Translations under genes and position numbers: made by a program | The notes under the pieces: model-generated | What the model was told of the DNA's origin: nothing | Databases searched by the model: none | Seen by the model: the letters and a program-made list of their open reading frames with translations, nothing else | Part shown: piece by piece, positions 22,487-33,399 of the stretch | How the letters are laid out: every line of letters begins with the position of its first letter | Numbering within the stretch: position 1 is the first letter of the stretch | Source: Brachionus manjavacas | Taxonomy: Eukaryota; Rotifera; Eurotatoria; Ploima; Brachionidae | Direction: 5' to 3' | NCBI GenBank assembly: GCA_019054805.1 | Contig: JAHQIY010000003.1 | Location: 6,510,001-6,574,000 of the forward strand | Length of the DNA stretch: 64,000 nucleotides

Positions 22487-23701
22487 CTAATCAAATTGAA
22501 ATTCTTTTTCATCAAATAAATTATGAAATTCTGAATCAAACTCTAAAAATTCTTTACTTTTGCGATCCAATTTAAGCTTTTCAATGACAGCATGATTAAA
22601 ACCGACCAAGTTTTGTCTTACTAATATTCGACACCTTGATTTAAGGGTCATAATGCGGTGCTTTTTTAAAATTTTATTTACATCAGATAAAAAATTATCC
22701 TCATATTTGGAACATTTTGATTCGAATTGAAACTTCAAAGCGAGAATGTCTTGCCGGGCGAGAAATCCGCTTAGAACCAGTGCTTCAATAAAATGAGGTA
22801 GCATTTTAGCAAGACGGCTTGCTTTCGGGTCTGAGGCAATACTTTCTACCAAACAATATAACGATGAAATGAAATTCAAAAAACCAATTTTATAGTTAAA
22901 ACTAAATTTATATTTATATAAAGCAAAACAATTGCACAATAAATTCTCGACCAAGTGCATTGTCTTGTAATTAGTGTCGAAGTAAGCTTCGGGTTTAAGG
23001 CTATTCTTGAGTTTGAGCATTAAATCAAGGGTTTTCCTAGAGAAATTTTTCAGTTCACTTGGTTGAAATATTTCGAAAAAAAATTGTAACAAGTACATTG
23101 ATAAACAATTAGGCATCAAATCCATTATTTGACTTGAGTCAAAAATTTTTGATTTATTTATTTTCTGATCGGCTTGAATCAGCATTTTTGAGTCCAAATA
23201 TTTAATTTTACAAAAGGCCAATTCATCAAAAGGACACACAATGGAGTTTTTTCGATTACGTTCAATTAAATGCAGCAAACAATCTTTTTTATTCAAATGT
23301 ATATCTTTATCCTTAAACATCTCAGTTGAAGTCTCAATTAATAAGTTTATAAGTTGGGGAGGTAATTTTTCCAATTGGTTTTCATTTGGGGACTCGTTTA
23401 GTTTTTTAATTGTGGTGACTGATTTATCCGGATCATATTCGTTAGAAATATTTCCGTAGTGAATATCATCTTGACTTTTTTCCAATTCAGACTCATCTAT
23501 TTCTCCCATTGCTTGATTGCAAATATTTTCAAAAAAAGTTTTGAATTTTTGATCCAAAAGCAACCGCTTTTTGGTCACATTAACTTCGTTTGTGGCTACA
23601 TGATCTTCTTGGCATCCCGGAACCCTTTCTGTGCTATCACTTTCATTTTTTTCCTCTGTTAAACTGTTTCCCGAATCGTTCATTCTTCGCTTATTGCTCA
23701 T
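22487..23701 (-). CDS. Intronless protein with C-terminal SOCS-box-like motif
   Basis: A single frame of about 404 residues from ATG 23701 (MSNKRRMNDSGNS). The N-terminal 110 residues are polar and likely disordered. The remainder is helical-looking, with Leu/Phe/Lys-rich stretches such as LPPQLINLLIETSTEMF and MLPHFIEALVLSGFLARQD. The C-terminus reads TLKSRCRILVRQNL...IEKLKLDRKSKEFLEFD. This fits the elongin-C-binding BC box (small residue-L-x3-C-x3-hydrophobic) followed by the leucine-rich half of a SOCS box. SOCS-box proteins are substrate receptors of Cullin-5/elongin ubiquitin ligases. No ankyrin, SH2, WD40 or SPRY domain is visible, so the substrate-binding part is unrecognised. The SOCS-box call is by eye and could be chance, though position, length and spacing all fit. 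Confidence 0.65.
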   Translation of the reverse strand: MSNKRRMNDSGNSLTEEKNESDSTERVPGCQEDHVATNEVNVTKKRLLLDQKFKTFFENICNQAMGEIDESELEKSQDDIHYGNISNEYDPDKSVTTIKKLNESPNENQLEKLPPQLINLLIETSTEMFKDKDIHLNKKDCLLHLIERNRKNSIVCPFDELAFCKIKYLDSKMLIQADQKINKSKIFDSSQIMDLMPNCLSMYLLQFFFEIFQPSELKNFSRKTLDLMLKLKNSLKPEAYFDTNYKTMHLVENLLCNCFALYKYKFSFNYKIGFLNFISSLYCLVESIASDPKASRLAKMLPHFIEALVLSGFLARQDILALKFQFESKCSKYEDNFLSDVNKILKKHRIMTLKSRCRILVRQNLVGFNHAVIEKLKLDRKSKEFLEFDSEFHNLFDEKEFQFD

Positions 23702-25290
23702 CTTCAAATAGATTTTTAAAAAACATGTTAACTTTAACTTTTCTAATTTTTGTTTAAATTAGAAAATTTTATTCATTTAAAAATTTTAATAAGTAATACG
23801 ACTTTGACCAGACTTTTAATCATAATTAATTAAAAAATACGATTTCCTAGGCACAAAAATTATTCAATTTTATTTGAATTTACATTAGTAAAATCTGAAT
23901 AGATGCTGTATCAAGGTCTCGTGGTAGAAAAAAAGGATTTCTGTTTACATTCGAGCTTTCTAATTAATTCAATTTTATTTCACCTTTTTTTTGAAGATTA
24001 TTTGACAAATTCTCAAAAATGGAAAGATTTTTCAAATAATGAACTATCAAGTCAATTATAAAGATGTATAGATTGCTAAATAAAACATAAATACCATTCA
24101 AATTGGATCATGTCATTGACGCACTACTATTTCTATTCTTTGACGTTCTAAAAAAGTTTAATTTCTAAAATAAAATTAAATATAAAGTTTGGTGTCTATG
24201 CGAGTCATAAAAGTTCACAATAAAATATTGACTCAGTGCATAGAATAACTGAAAAAAGCTCATGGAATAAAAAGCCAAAATAAAATTGCTCTACAAATTC
24301 ATTTTTTAATTTAAAGATAGACCTTATTTCCAAAAAAACACTATTAGCTAACAATTTTATGAAAAAATGACGAATAAAATTTTTCAATTTTTTACCTCTG
24401 AAATTAAAATAAACAAAATTTAACGAAAAGTAAACTATGATTTTGTGCTTTTTATTTCTATTTTTTGCCATACGGTTAAAATAATACTTAGACTCAATGA
24501 ACTCTTGATAGTTGCATTAAGTTTTTTCAAAGCTTCATTTTCAATACGTATGAACCAAGCAGAATTTGTTTTTAATTTTTAAAAAAATTATTATTGATGT
24601 AAATTTTTAATTTCAAAGATTTTAAATAATTTATACACAATCAAAATGTTCTTGGAAGTTATTATGGGAATCAATCGTTCTCATTTATTCCAAAGAACGG
24701 AAGTGGCATTATTCTATTCGAATCATATTGATTTCCATGAATGTGCAAATAAAAGTTAATCATATATTCAGGAAATTTTCCAATCTTCAAAGCATGTTTA
24801 GCAAATAATGAATTGATGCTTTAATTTTTGGATAAAAAATTTATTTTTCTTTACTTTAAAAATAATAGAAAAAAAATCAAATACTGGATAAAATTCTTAG
24901 GCCATAGAAAAATTCTGTATTTTTTTATTGAGGCAGTAATATTAATCAAATAAAAAGGAAAAATCATAAAAAATATTGACTCGCTCTTTAACTAATTCAG
25001 TTAATTAATATCAAACCCATGCCCAAAATCCGACTCCATTATTAAAAGCTCTTTTTTGTATTTTTTTTACTAAATTTGATCATTTGGTAGCACTCGATGC
25101 CCGATCTCTATCAAATAAACCGGAGAATCAGAACAAAAGTTAAAAATACTTTGCAATTTAAAAAATTTAATTTAAATTTATAATTTAACGAGAAATTTCA
25201 GCATAAACATTTTTTCTCATAAAATTTACTGAGCAAAATATAATAAATTTAACATTTAGAAATTAAATACTGATTTTTTTGGACACCGAA
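23702..25290. other. AT-rich intergenic region
   Basis: Nothing firm. A minus-strand frame of 88 codons at 24205-24471 has the low-complexity FILKN composition expected from AT-rich noncoding DNA. Upstream exons of PRPF3, encoding its usual N-terminal PWI domain, could lie here, but I could not find them. Confidence 0.5.
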
Positions 25291-28200
25291 ATGTCTAACC
25301 CAGTGGAGGTAATGTCTTACACAAAAGGTGCAAATAAATTTTTGAAAAAAGCTTCTTTTAAAATTAAAAGGTATCCCAAATAATTGCAAATGCCAAGAAA
25401 TCAATTGAGGAAAAAAAAGCCCAACTTGGACTCACCAAGATAAGTGTAATAATAAAAAAAATTCTTAATTTTTTTTTTTAAATTTATTCTTAAAGGATAA
25501 TAAAAAAGATGCCTTGATTGCCTTAAAGGCGAGAATTGCCGCCTCTGTAGCCAATGTTCAGGCTAAAAGCTATCTTGATAACACAGCAATATCAATGCCG
25601 CGAACTTTACCAGAACAGCTAATGCAAAAACAACAGAATATGGAGGAACGTGACAGATCTTTGAATTTGATTATTGATTCTGAAGGACGAACTGTTGATA
25701 AGCGAACCGGCGAAGTAGTCCTAATGCAAACACCCATGCCTACTTTAAAAGCCAACATCAAGACCCAAAAAAGAGACTACAGAACAGCGATGGGTGGAGA
25801 CAAAAAAGATTTTTCAAGTGGATTGGCTTCAACTTTTTCTGGCATTTCAAGTGTTTTGGAAGCCAAACTTGGTGACAAAAAGTCTGAAGGAGAAAAAGAA
25901 ATGGCCGAAAGTTTTTATGACGCTCGACTTAAATTCAAAACAAAAGAGCGCAGCAAAAGAAAACTAGTTTTTAATGAAAAAGGAAAGTATCTTGACATAG
26001 CCAACAAGCTAAGAGCCAAATCGAAACTTCTTTTGCTCCAAAAAGAAATCGCCTCAATATCTAAAAAAACTGGCATTTCGAATGAATCAAAACTTGCTCT
26101 AATTCAACCAAAGCGAACAACTGTAAGTCGGCATATAAAAATTTAAATCTTATGTTAACTTTTTTCCATTCTAATTCCTGTACATAGTTGCTAGAGCCAA
26201 ATAGGTACATAGCAGAGAAATACCAGATAATATATCTTTAAGTTTACAAAGAAACTGATATTATTAAAGTAAAAGATTATTAAATTAATTTTTAAATTTC
26301 AGAAAGAAGTTATTCCTAATATTGAATGGTGGGACTTTGCAGTGCTCAATGAAATGAAGTAAGTTTAATTCATTTTAATATTTGGTACATATATTTTTTT
26401 AAATCTTAAATATAGCACATTAGACCAAGTTTAAAGTATTTTAACTTATTTCGGGCAAATAATTTTAGCAAAAATTTTTGTTTGAAAAATTAAGAAAATT
26501 TTTATTCAGATGTTTTGGGACGTCCCATAAGCATATTAAAAAAGACACAAAATATTAAAAAAGACACAAAATTTAAAAAAAGAAATTATTAATTTTTTAA
26601 CTTAAATAATTTTGAAAAAACATATTTTAAAAAAAATATATGAGAAAAACTATTTTATCCACATTTTTTTAAACAAACAAACATCGCTGGGCTTTTGTAT
26701 TCTTTAAATGATTTCGAATTGATGTTGACTAATTCAATCCGAAACAAATCGGCTCTTGCTCTTTTTGAAGTAAAACTATCTTCTGAATTTTGAGCATTAG
26801 TTTCGCTGAGTTGACAATGAATATCTCTTAATTTAATATTCGATTTCCGAATTTTTTTTCAAAAGGTCTCTTTCATTTTTAAAATATGAAGGCTAAGTGA
26901 TTTAGAAAGAGAATTAAAAGCTTTACAAAATTTATTCATTAACTTTTTTCTTTTATATCATTTTTTCAAGTTTTGTCAATCTGACTTTTTGAAACTTTTC
27001 ATTATGGTCTATATTGATGCTAGGCTGATTTGACGCAGGCATTTTAGCATCATGAGCCTCAATTGATTTAGTGTTTTCGCTTCTCAGACATCCTGTTTGA
27101 ATTTCCCTTTCGACATTGATCAAAAATCTTCAATGGGTCTAGCTTCAGGCATACTTATTGATGAAGGGAAGCAATCTACTGCTAAGACATTATGATTAAT
27201 TGCATTGCCACTTTAAAAAATATATGGCTTTGGGATTCTTTTGGCAGAATTTTTTTTTCCTAATGCACGAACTTTTTCACAGTATAAATACACACGATTT
27301 CGAAAAGTCACTCTTTGATTAATTTTTTTTAGTTTCAGCTAGTCAATATTATTTCAAGTTATATATTTTAAAAAAAATCTGTGTTGTAGATTTGAAATTG
27401 AATTTATAATGCGAAAGTAGTCCGAAAACTTTGTCTTCACCCCTTTCCATGACTAAGTTAAAATTTAAACTTTTCTTAAGAAATTAAAAAATTTAAAAAT
27501 AAAATGAGGAATAGACAATGAGAATATTAAAAAGTAAAAATCTTTTTTGTACTCAACGGTTATCTTAATTAACCCTGTTCCTTAACTACTTTTTGTACTT
27601 AATAGCAGTTAAATTTAGAATTTTAGTTAATTTAAAGTTTATTATTTATTTTAATTTAACTAATAGTTCATTAATCTACAGCATACGCGAATCTCTAAAA
27701 CAGGGCTCCGACCCGGACCCCTCAAATTTTTAATAATGATCTAATTAACCACTGAGTACAAAAAGGAAAATACCTTTTTATAAAAGTTAAATCTCATTGT
27801 CTATCCATGAATAAATTAGGTGAAAAATGTTTTTTCTGAATTTAAAGTAAAACTGTTACAAAATAAATTGGATTTAAATTAAAAAAATTTTTGAACAAAT
27901 TTTTGTATAAAATAGGTAAATATTACTTATTCTGAAATTATACAATTATCGACAATTATTATGCCAGGTCGTTAAATTATCAAAATAAAACTAATTCAAT
28001 TCCTGATTTTAAAAAATTGTTCATTCAAATATTAATACCCAAGTTTTAAAATAAGGCCTGCTTTTTTTTAATTCAAATTTTATCATTGAGCTAAATGAAT
28101 GGACTAAGTTCCGTTCCAAAATTACTGGGTTCATCCCAAATTATATTTTAAATAATAAATATAATAGATTCTTGGTTTAAAAAGTACAAATAGGTTAGCG

Positions 28201-29459
28201 TGTTAATAATTGTTTTTAAATAAGAAAAAATACATTGATGAAATAATATTTTGAAAGAAAGGAAATATTTTATTTTCTCGCTTAGAGCAATCATTTAAAT
28301 ATTTCCTTAGATTTAAAAAGCATAATTTTAAGTGGAAAATTCTCAAAAATTTTATTGATTTAATTTTGATTTTTTTATTTAAATTAAAAAAAAATAACTA
28401 ATGTTTTTCTAAATAATTAGAATCAATTTTTTTTTAATTCAAGTTAACTTTTTAAGTCTCTTAAAAGAAATTATCTAGCTTCAGATACTTATTATCATTA
28501 ATTAGCTCAAAATAAACATTTTTTCAGTTTTAAATTATTTTAATTTTAGTTACAACTGTTTGGAATTATTGAACGATCAACAAATGCGAGAAAAAATAAG
28601 AATAAATCGTTTGATAGAGCATCCAGTTCAAATGAAGCCACCAACTCATTCGGACAGAAAAGTTGCTCCTGCAGTAATGCTTACTAAAAAAGAGAGAAAA
28701 AAACTGAGGAGACAAAATCGAGCTGAGTTGCTAAAAGAAGATCAAGAAAAAATAAGGCTTGGTCTGATCCCGCCACCGGAACCAAAAGTAAAAATTTCAA
28801 ATTTGATGAGAGTTTTGGGTACCGAGGCCGTACAGGATCCCACTAAAGTCGAAGAATTCGTCAGAAACCAAATGGCAAAGAGACAAAAGTAAATTAGAAA
28901 ATTCGATTTAAATTTTTGGTTAAAAAAAAAATATTTTTTTCTATTAAGACTTCACGAAGAACACAATGCCTCACGAAAATTAACTGATGCCGAAAGGGCT
29001 GCGAAAAAAAAGCGAAAATTGATGGAAAACACGTCATTAGTTGTGAATGTATCTGTTTATAGAGTAAGGGATCTTAGTGACCCGGCAGTGAAATTCAAAT
29101 TGGAAGCAAATTGTAATCAATTGCACATGACAGGTGCTGTCTTGCTGTACAAAAATTTGAACCTTGTAGTTGTCGAAGGTGGTCCTAAGCAGCAAAGAAA
29201 ATTTAAACGTCTAATGCTTAATCGAATTAAATGGGCCGAAACAAATAGTAGAATAAAAGACGATGACGAATCAACTAGAGAAAAGAACACTTGCTCTCTT
29301 GTGTGGGAAGGAACTGTAAAAACCCGAAGTTTTGGTCCGATGATTTTCAAAATGTGTCCTACAATTACTTTTGCCCGTGATTTTTTAAAAAAACTCGGAA
29401 TTGAACACTATTGGGACAAGGCTCAAAGTGATGTTATAATACAGCAGTCTGACTTTTAA
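25291..29459 (+). CDS. PRPF3: U4/U6 snRNP protein PRPF3
   Basis: Six exons: 25291-25308, 25371-about 25443, about 25497/25510-26122, 26303-26358, 28550-28888 and 28949-29459. PRPF3 is a core protein of the U4/U6.U5 tri-snRNP and is needed for nuclear pre-mRNA splicing. Conserved blocks in order: [22 protein letters not shown]...[27 protein letters not shown]; the near-invariant [20 protein letters not shown] and [20 protein letters not shown]; and the C-terminal ferredoxin-like DUF1115 domain with [18 protein letters not shown] and HYWDKAQSD. With the first ATG used here the N-terminal PWI domain of vertebrate PRPF3 is absent, so the protein is shorter, or upstream exons were missed. The exon 2 end is unclear: CACCAAG is followed by ATAAGT, not GTAAGT. 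A GT 4 nt further on also works if exon 3 starts at 25510. Confidence 0.93.
26680..27330 (-). pseudogene. Possible decayed coding segment in PRPF3 intron
   Basis: The minus-strand pieces have codon-like complexity unlike the surrounding A/T runs, for example [52 protein letters not shown] and [19 protein letters not shown]. They are broken by stops and shifts. The pattern could be a relic of a transposase with a DNA-binding N-terminus, but I cannot name the family. Tentative. Confidence 0.3.
27511..27804. mobile_element. MITE with ATAGACAATGA termini, copy 2
   Basis: Starts ATAGACAATGAGAATATTAA and ends TCTCATTGTCTAT, the same termini as copy 1 at 3215-3805. It shares the GC-rich core CAGGGCTCCGACCCGGACCC and short CTGTTCC/TTTTTGTACTTAATAG words. 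At 294 bp it is half the length of copy 1 and lacks the expanded CTGTACTTTTTGTAC arrays. Confidence 0.75.
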
Positions 29460-29562
29460 GATCATTTTTTTTGTTATAAATAAAAATTAAAGCATTCAAA
29501 AAATTTATTTGAAAATTTTTGGTAAATATTTTTTAAATAATAAACATTACGCTAAAAATATT

Positions 29563-30675
29563 TTAATCTTTTGTATCCTCGACTACTAAATCATTTATGT
29601 AATATTTGTACAAGATGTGCGGATTGTCCGCTTGACTAGCAGGATCTGCAAATGCAGTACACGTTTGAAGCATTTCGTTCATTTCTTCAGTATTGAATGG
29701 CTCGCCTTAAAAAAGAATCTAAAAAATTGCTAAAATTGACTTCATTCTTGTTCGCTCATAAAAAAAATAAGTATTTGTTATCAAATTTAAATACATTTAG
29801 CTTACTAAAAAATGGAGTGTTTTATTATTCGCTGAAATTCTATTATCAGTCATAAAAGCCTAGAAAACTGGCGTCAATCCTTAAAGTCTTTGATTAGATT
29901 AAAAAATTCTCCTTGGAGCTAAAAAGTGAAGTCTAAAGCCTAAAAATTCCCCAAATAGTTTACAAAAAAAAAAGAATCCTTATGGTTTTTAATTTAATTA
30001 CTCTTAAAAAATCAAAAGAGAACAAAATTGAATTGAGAAATCATTGAAAAAAAAGTGAAGCAAAACCTTCGCCAGTCATAAGGCGTACTAAATCTTCTTT
30101 TGTATAATATCCTTTATTTTCAGTATCGAGAACTTGTAGGGCTTTGTATATTTTATTCTCATTTGCAGGCTTAAATCTAAATTTTAAAATTTCAAAATAA
30201 CTAGGTGAATTTTTAATTTCAAATTTTTACTTTTTATTTAAAAGTACATCAGTCATTACCGCTACAAATTTCTCATATTTAATCACATCGCTATTATCTC
30301 CATCTTCCATCTTTAATTTGATTAAATCAATAGGCATTTATTAGCTAAAATTTGACAATTTACCTCTGTCACCAGATCACGCATTTCCCCTTGAGTTGGG
30401 ACCAAATTCAGACTGTGAATAATGGTTGGAACTTCTCTTAATTAAAGCTGTTTAGTAAATAAACACGCCAGAATGAATTAATTACTTTGCATCAACAGAT
30501 CTCGTCTTGTCTCCATCGAAAACGTCAAAAGCTTCAGTCAATTTTTTTTGTATTTGTGCCACAATTTGTTCTAAAATTCAGTATTGGGCTTAATTTTGTT
30601 TCCGCTCAAAGAATTATCAGCAAACTAGTTACCTGCTTCATCTTTTATTTCGGGTTTCGATGTTGATTCAGTCAT
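29563..30675 (-). CDS. EFCAB2: Dynein regulatory complex protein 8 (EFCAB2-like EF-hand)
   Basis: Six small exons: 30633-30675, 30486-30570, 30364-30436, 30231-30310, 30067-30176 and 29563-29705. They total 534 nt, giving 177 residues, with all junctions GT-AG and in phase. The protein starts MTESTSKPEIKDEAGEQIVA. Matching pieces of human EFCAB2 (recalled) are KLTEAFDVFD, VDAKEVPTIIHSLNLVPTQG, KYEKFVAVMTDVLLNKKFKP, YKALQVLDTENKGYYTKEDL and MTGEGEPFNTEEMNEML. DRC8 is a calmodulin-like subunit of the nexin-dynein regulatory complex that links outer doublets in motile cilia. The first EF-hand loop (DGDKTRSVDAKE) is degenerate, like the family. The gene lies tail to tail with PRPF3, about 100 bp between stops, so 3' UTRs may overlap. 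Each exon is too short to stand out as an open frame. Confidence 0.93.
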
Positions 30676-33399
30676 TTTGTAAATTTTTTTGGATTATTAT
30701 TAAAATTTAATTCAAAAAATTACCTTTTCGAATAAAAGTATTTAAAATAATAAATAGAAAAGCTTAAGTATCTAAGTAACGTGAACACATAAAATCAAGA
30801 CTAATTGAGAAAAGTCCTCCATTAGGAATGAAAATAATTTTCGACTAGAAAAATTCCTAAAACAAATAAGTTCAAGTAAAAGAAGTTAAAAAAAAACTTT
30901 TCCATTTTTTATTATTTCTACGACCGAAATGTATTTATCTAAAATTTGAATTTTAAATTTTATTTTATTTTATTTTATTTAGGCGCTTGAATTACCTTTC
31001 CGATTGTTTATATTTTATATGAACCAGAGAAAATGTTTTCGTTGAACAGCTTACTTAGTGGGTTTCGAATCTAAATTTAATTTTGTTTTTTTTATTATTG
31101 TATTCATTAAATGAAAATTTTTGTTCAATAGTATCAAAATTTTTAGCTAGCATGAAAATGCGATTTTTACAGTTCGGTTTAATTTAAATAAAATATTAAA
31201 GCATCGATTTGAGTTCATTTTAAATTTTTTGTCAATATTCTTTGATAATTAACTAAATAATAAAATTTTCATTAATTTGGAATAGGTATTCATCATCTAG
31301 TCAGAATAAAAATGGGTCAAATATCTCAAATTTTCAACTGAATTTAGATAAAAAGGATCTAGGTTAAAATCAAAATTCGAACCAATTTAAATTTGAACTG
31401 ACATAATTTTTATTAGATTCTATTTTTATCACCTTTCTTTGAGTTTTTCAGTCTTACTTTATAGGAAAGTTATCAGACATTTTGGTGAAGTGACACGGAT
31501 TATTTATTAATCAAGTTTTTTAGGTATTTTTTAAAAGTTTACACTTGATTGCATAATTATTACTAATTAACCAAAATATCTGAAAAATCGCCAATTTTAA
31601 TTCAACACTGTACAAATGATAGATTTTATTTAAATAGTATTTTTAATAGTTAAAAAAAGGTTGAACATAAAAAATAATTTAAAAAAGTTATTCTCTAATG
31701 TATAGTTTTGAATCAAGATTTATCGAATATCCAACTCCATTGTGAAATTGCTCCCTAGCAATTTCTTCTTTTTTTCCTGAACTATTTAATCATGTCTATA
31801 ATAATTATATAATTATTTATCCTTTTTTTTCTTTTTATCTTATTTAAATTTATTATTTTTATTCAGAAGGAGCATTAGCTCGGTACAGATTTATAAATGA
31901 ATAGCTTTTATTCAAACAGGTTTGATGTAACCACAACAAAATTAGAAGTTGAACAGAATAGAATTTAGACTTATAGTAGGCTTTGGATCCATTTGACAAA
32001 GTTTACCCATTAAATTGTTGAGCATATTTTTGTGAGTTCATGATCATCTTTTGTTTGTTTATTTGTGTCTAATATGTGACCGATTTCAAATTTTTTAATT
32101 TTTTTTCAAGAAATATTAGAATAAATAATAAATGTTATGATAAATAGATTTTTTTGTCACTATTTTTGTCATAGATAGTACAAGTTATGAGAATTCGATA
32201 ATTTAAATTTAAAAATGAAGCGGAGAAGCAAACAATTGTACAAGATAGACTAAGTATAGTTATAAAATAAAGACTTTTAGGACTTTTAGGATACAAACTT
32301 TTTGTGACAAAATATTAATTTTTGTTATTAAATTTATCAAAAAGTTAACCCCTTAATTACGTCATAATGAGCACAGTCTTTCTAGTTAATGTAATTAAAA
32401 TGAAATGCAGTGAACGTGAATAAGAGAGATTTTTGCCAAAATTAAGGTGAATTGATTGTCATTTGATTCAAGTGTTTATCGGGTAGTCGATTTAATTCGA
32501 AATTCATTGCTCAATTAATATTTTTGTATTTTTAAAAGAGATCAAATATTTATGCCTGAAGGTAAATTAACTTCAGATTGAATGTCTAAATTTGCCAAAC
32601 ACAATCAGAGCCGTAAAGTTGTAACACGAGGCGCTTTTTAGCCAAGAAAAATTTGCTTGACTTTTTTTTTGTTTGGTACTAATTTAGCTATAAATCGTTT
32701 TGGTCGATTGTACGAATTTATGATTAAGTCAACTTCAGCTAGACTTTTGGGCTTTTAGATGAGAGAAATGCACTAGTCTCCATTTAGTTAAAAACTTGTT
32801 CATTTTGATTTTAGCTAATAATTTTATGAAAATTAAAATCGGTTTCCATGGCAACACCGAAATTTTCAATGGAGCAACTAGAATCAATTAAATTTCTAAG
32901 TAATTTTTCTAATTTTGCAAGAGCTAAGGCCTATAGCCGAAAAATCCTAAGCACTCTCTTTCTCGTTGTGCGTTCAATTTCTTATTATTAATTACATAAA
33001 ATAATTAAAAGCAAGAAAAGATTTCAAATAGACTTGAAATTGGTTGGTTGATTATTTTCCACAAAATTTTAATTTAATTTATTTTCCAAGATTTTCTTTG
33101 ATTTTGTTCATTTTAATCCAAATTTTGTTGTTGTTCAATTGACACACTTGCCAACTCACCTGCCTCTCATTTGAACAGATTCGCTATGTTATTTTTAGTT
33201 CGAGAGATTCCATTTAGGTGATGTAATCTGCTAAATTAAATATTGAGAATTAAAAACAACTTTAGGGTATCGCTGACTTAATTATGGTTGCCTCTCTTTT
33301 TTTATTAAACATTAAAATTTTAAAAATAATTAACTTTCTCATAATTTAGATTTTTGAAACAATGCTAACATTTTAAAGCCTGATCGATTAATTAATGAC
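30676..33399. other. Intergenic region between DRC8 and TOGARAM
   Basis: Divergent upstream regions of DRC8 (-) and TOGARAM (+). One short LINE 3' end lies at about 31697-31895. The last kilobase before 33400 is slightly less AT-rich and may hold the TOGARAM promoter and leader. No core motif was identified. Confidence 0.5.
31697..31895 (+). mobile_element. LINE 3' end (truncated)
   Basis: Same family as the 14 kb cluster. It shows the ORF end (TTGAATCAAGATTTATCGAA, then CCAACTCCATTGTG), a shortened 3' UTR and the terminus GCATTAGCTCGGTACAG. Confidence 0.7.

Larger units (their letters stand above)
26359..28549. other. Large PRPF3 intron
   Basis: 2.2 kb. It contains a MITE copy (27511-27804) and, on the minus strand at about 26680-27330, a stretch of higher complexity with short open pieces. 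The rest is AT-rich filler. Confidence 0.5.

Noticed and set aside
24205-24471. Minus-strand 88-codon frame
   Set aside because: Composition (F, I, K, L, N) is that of random AT-rich DNA. No splice partners and no family resemblance.
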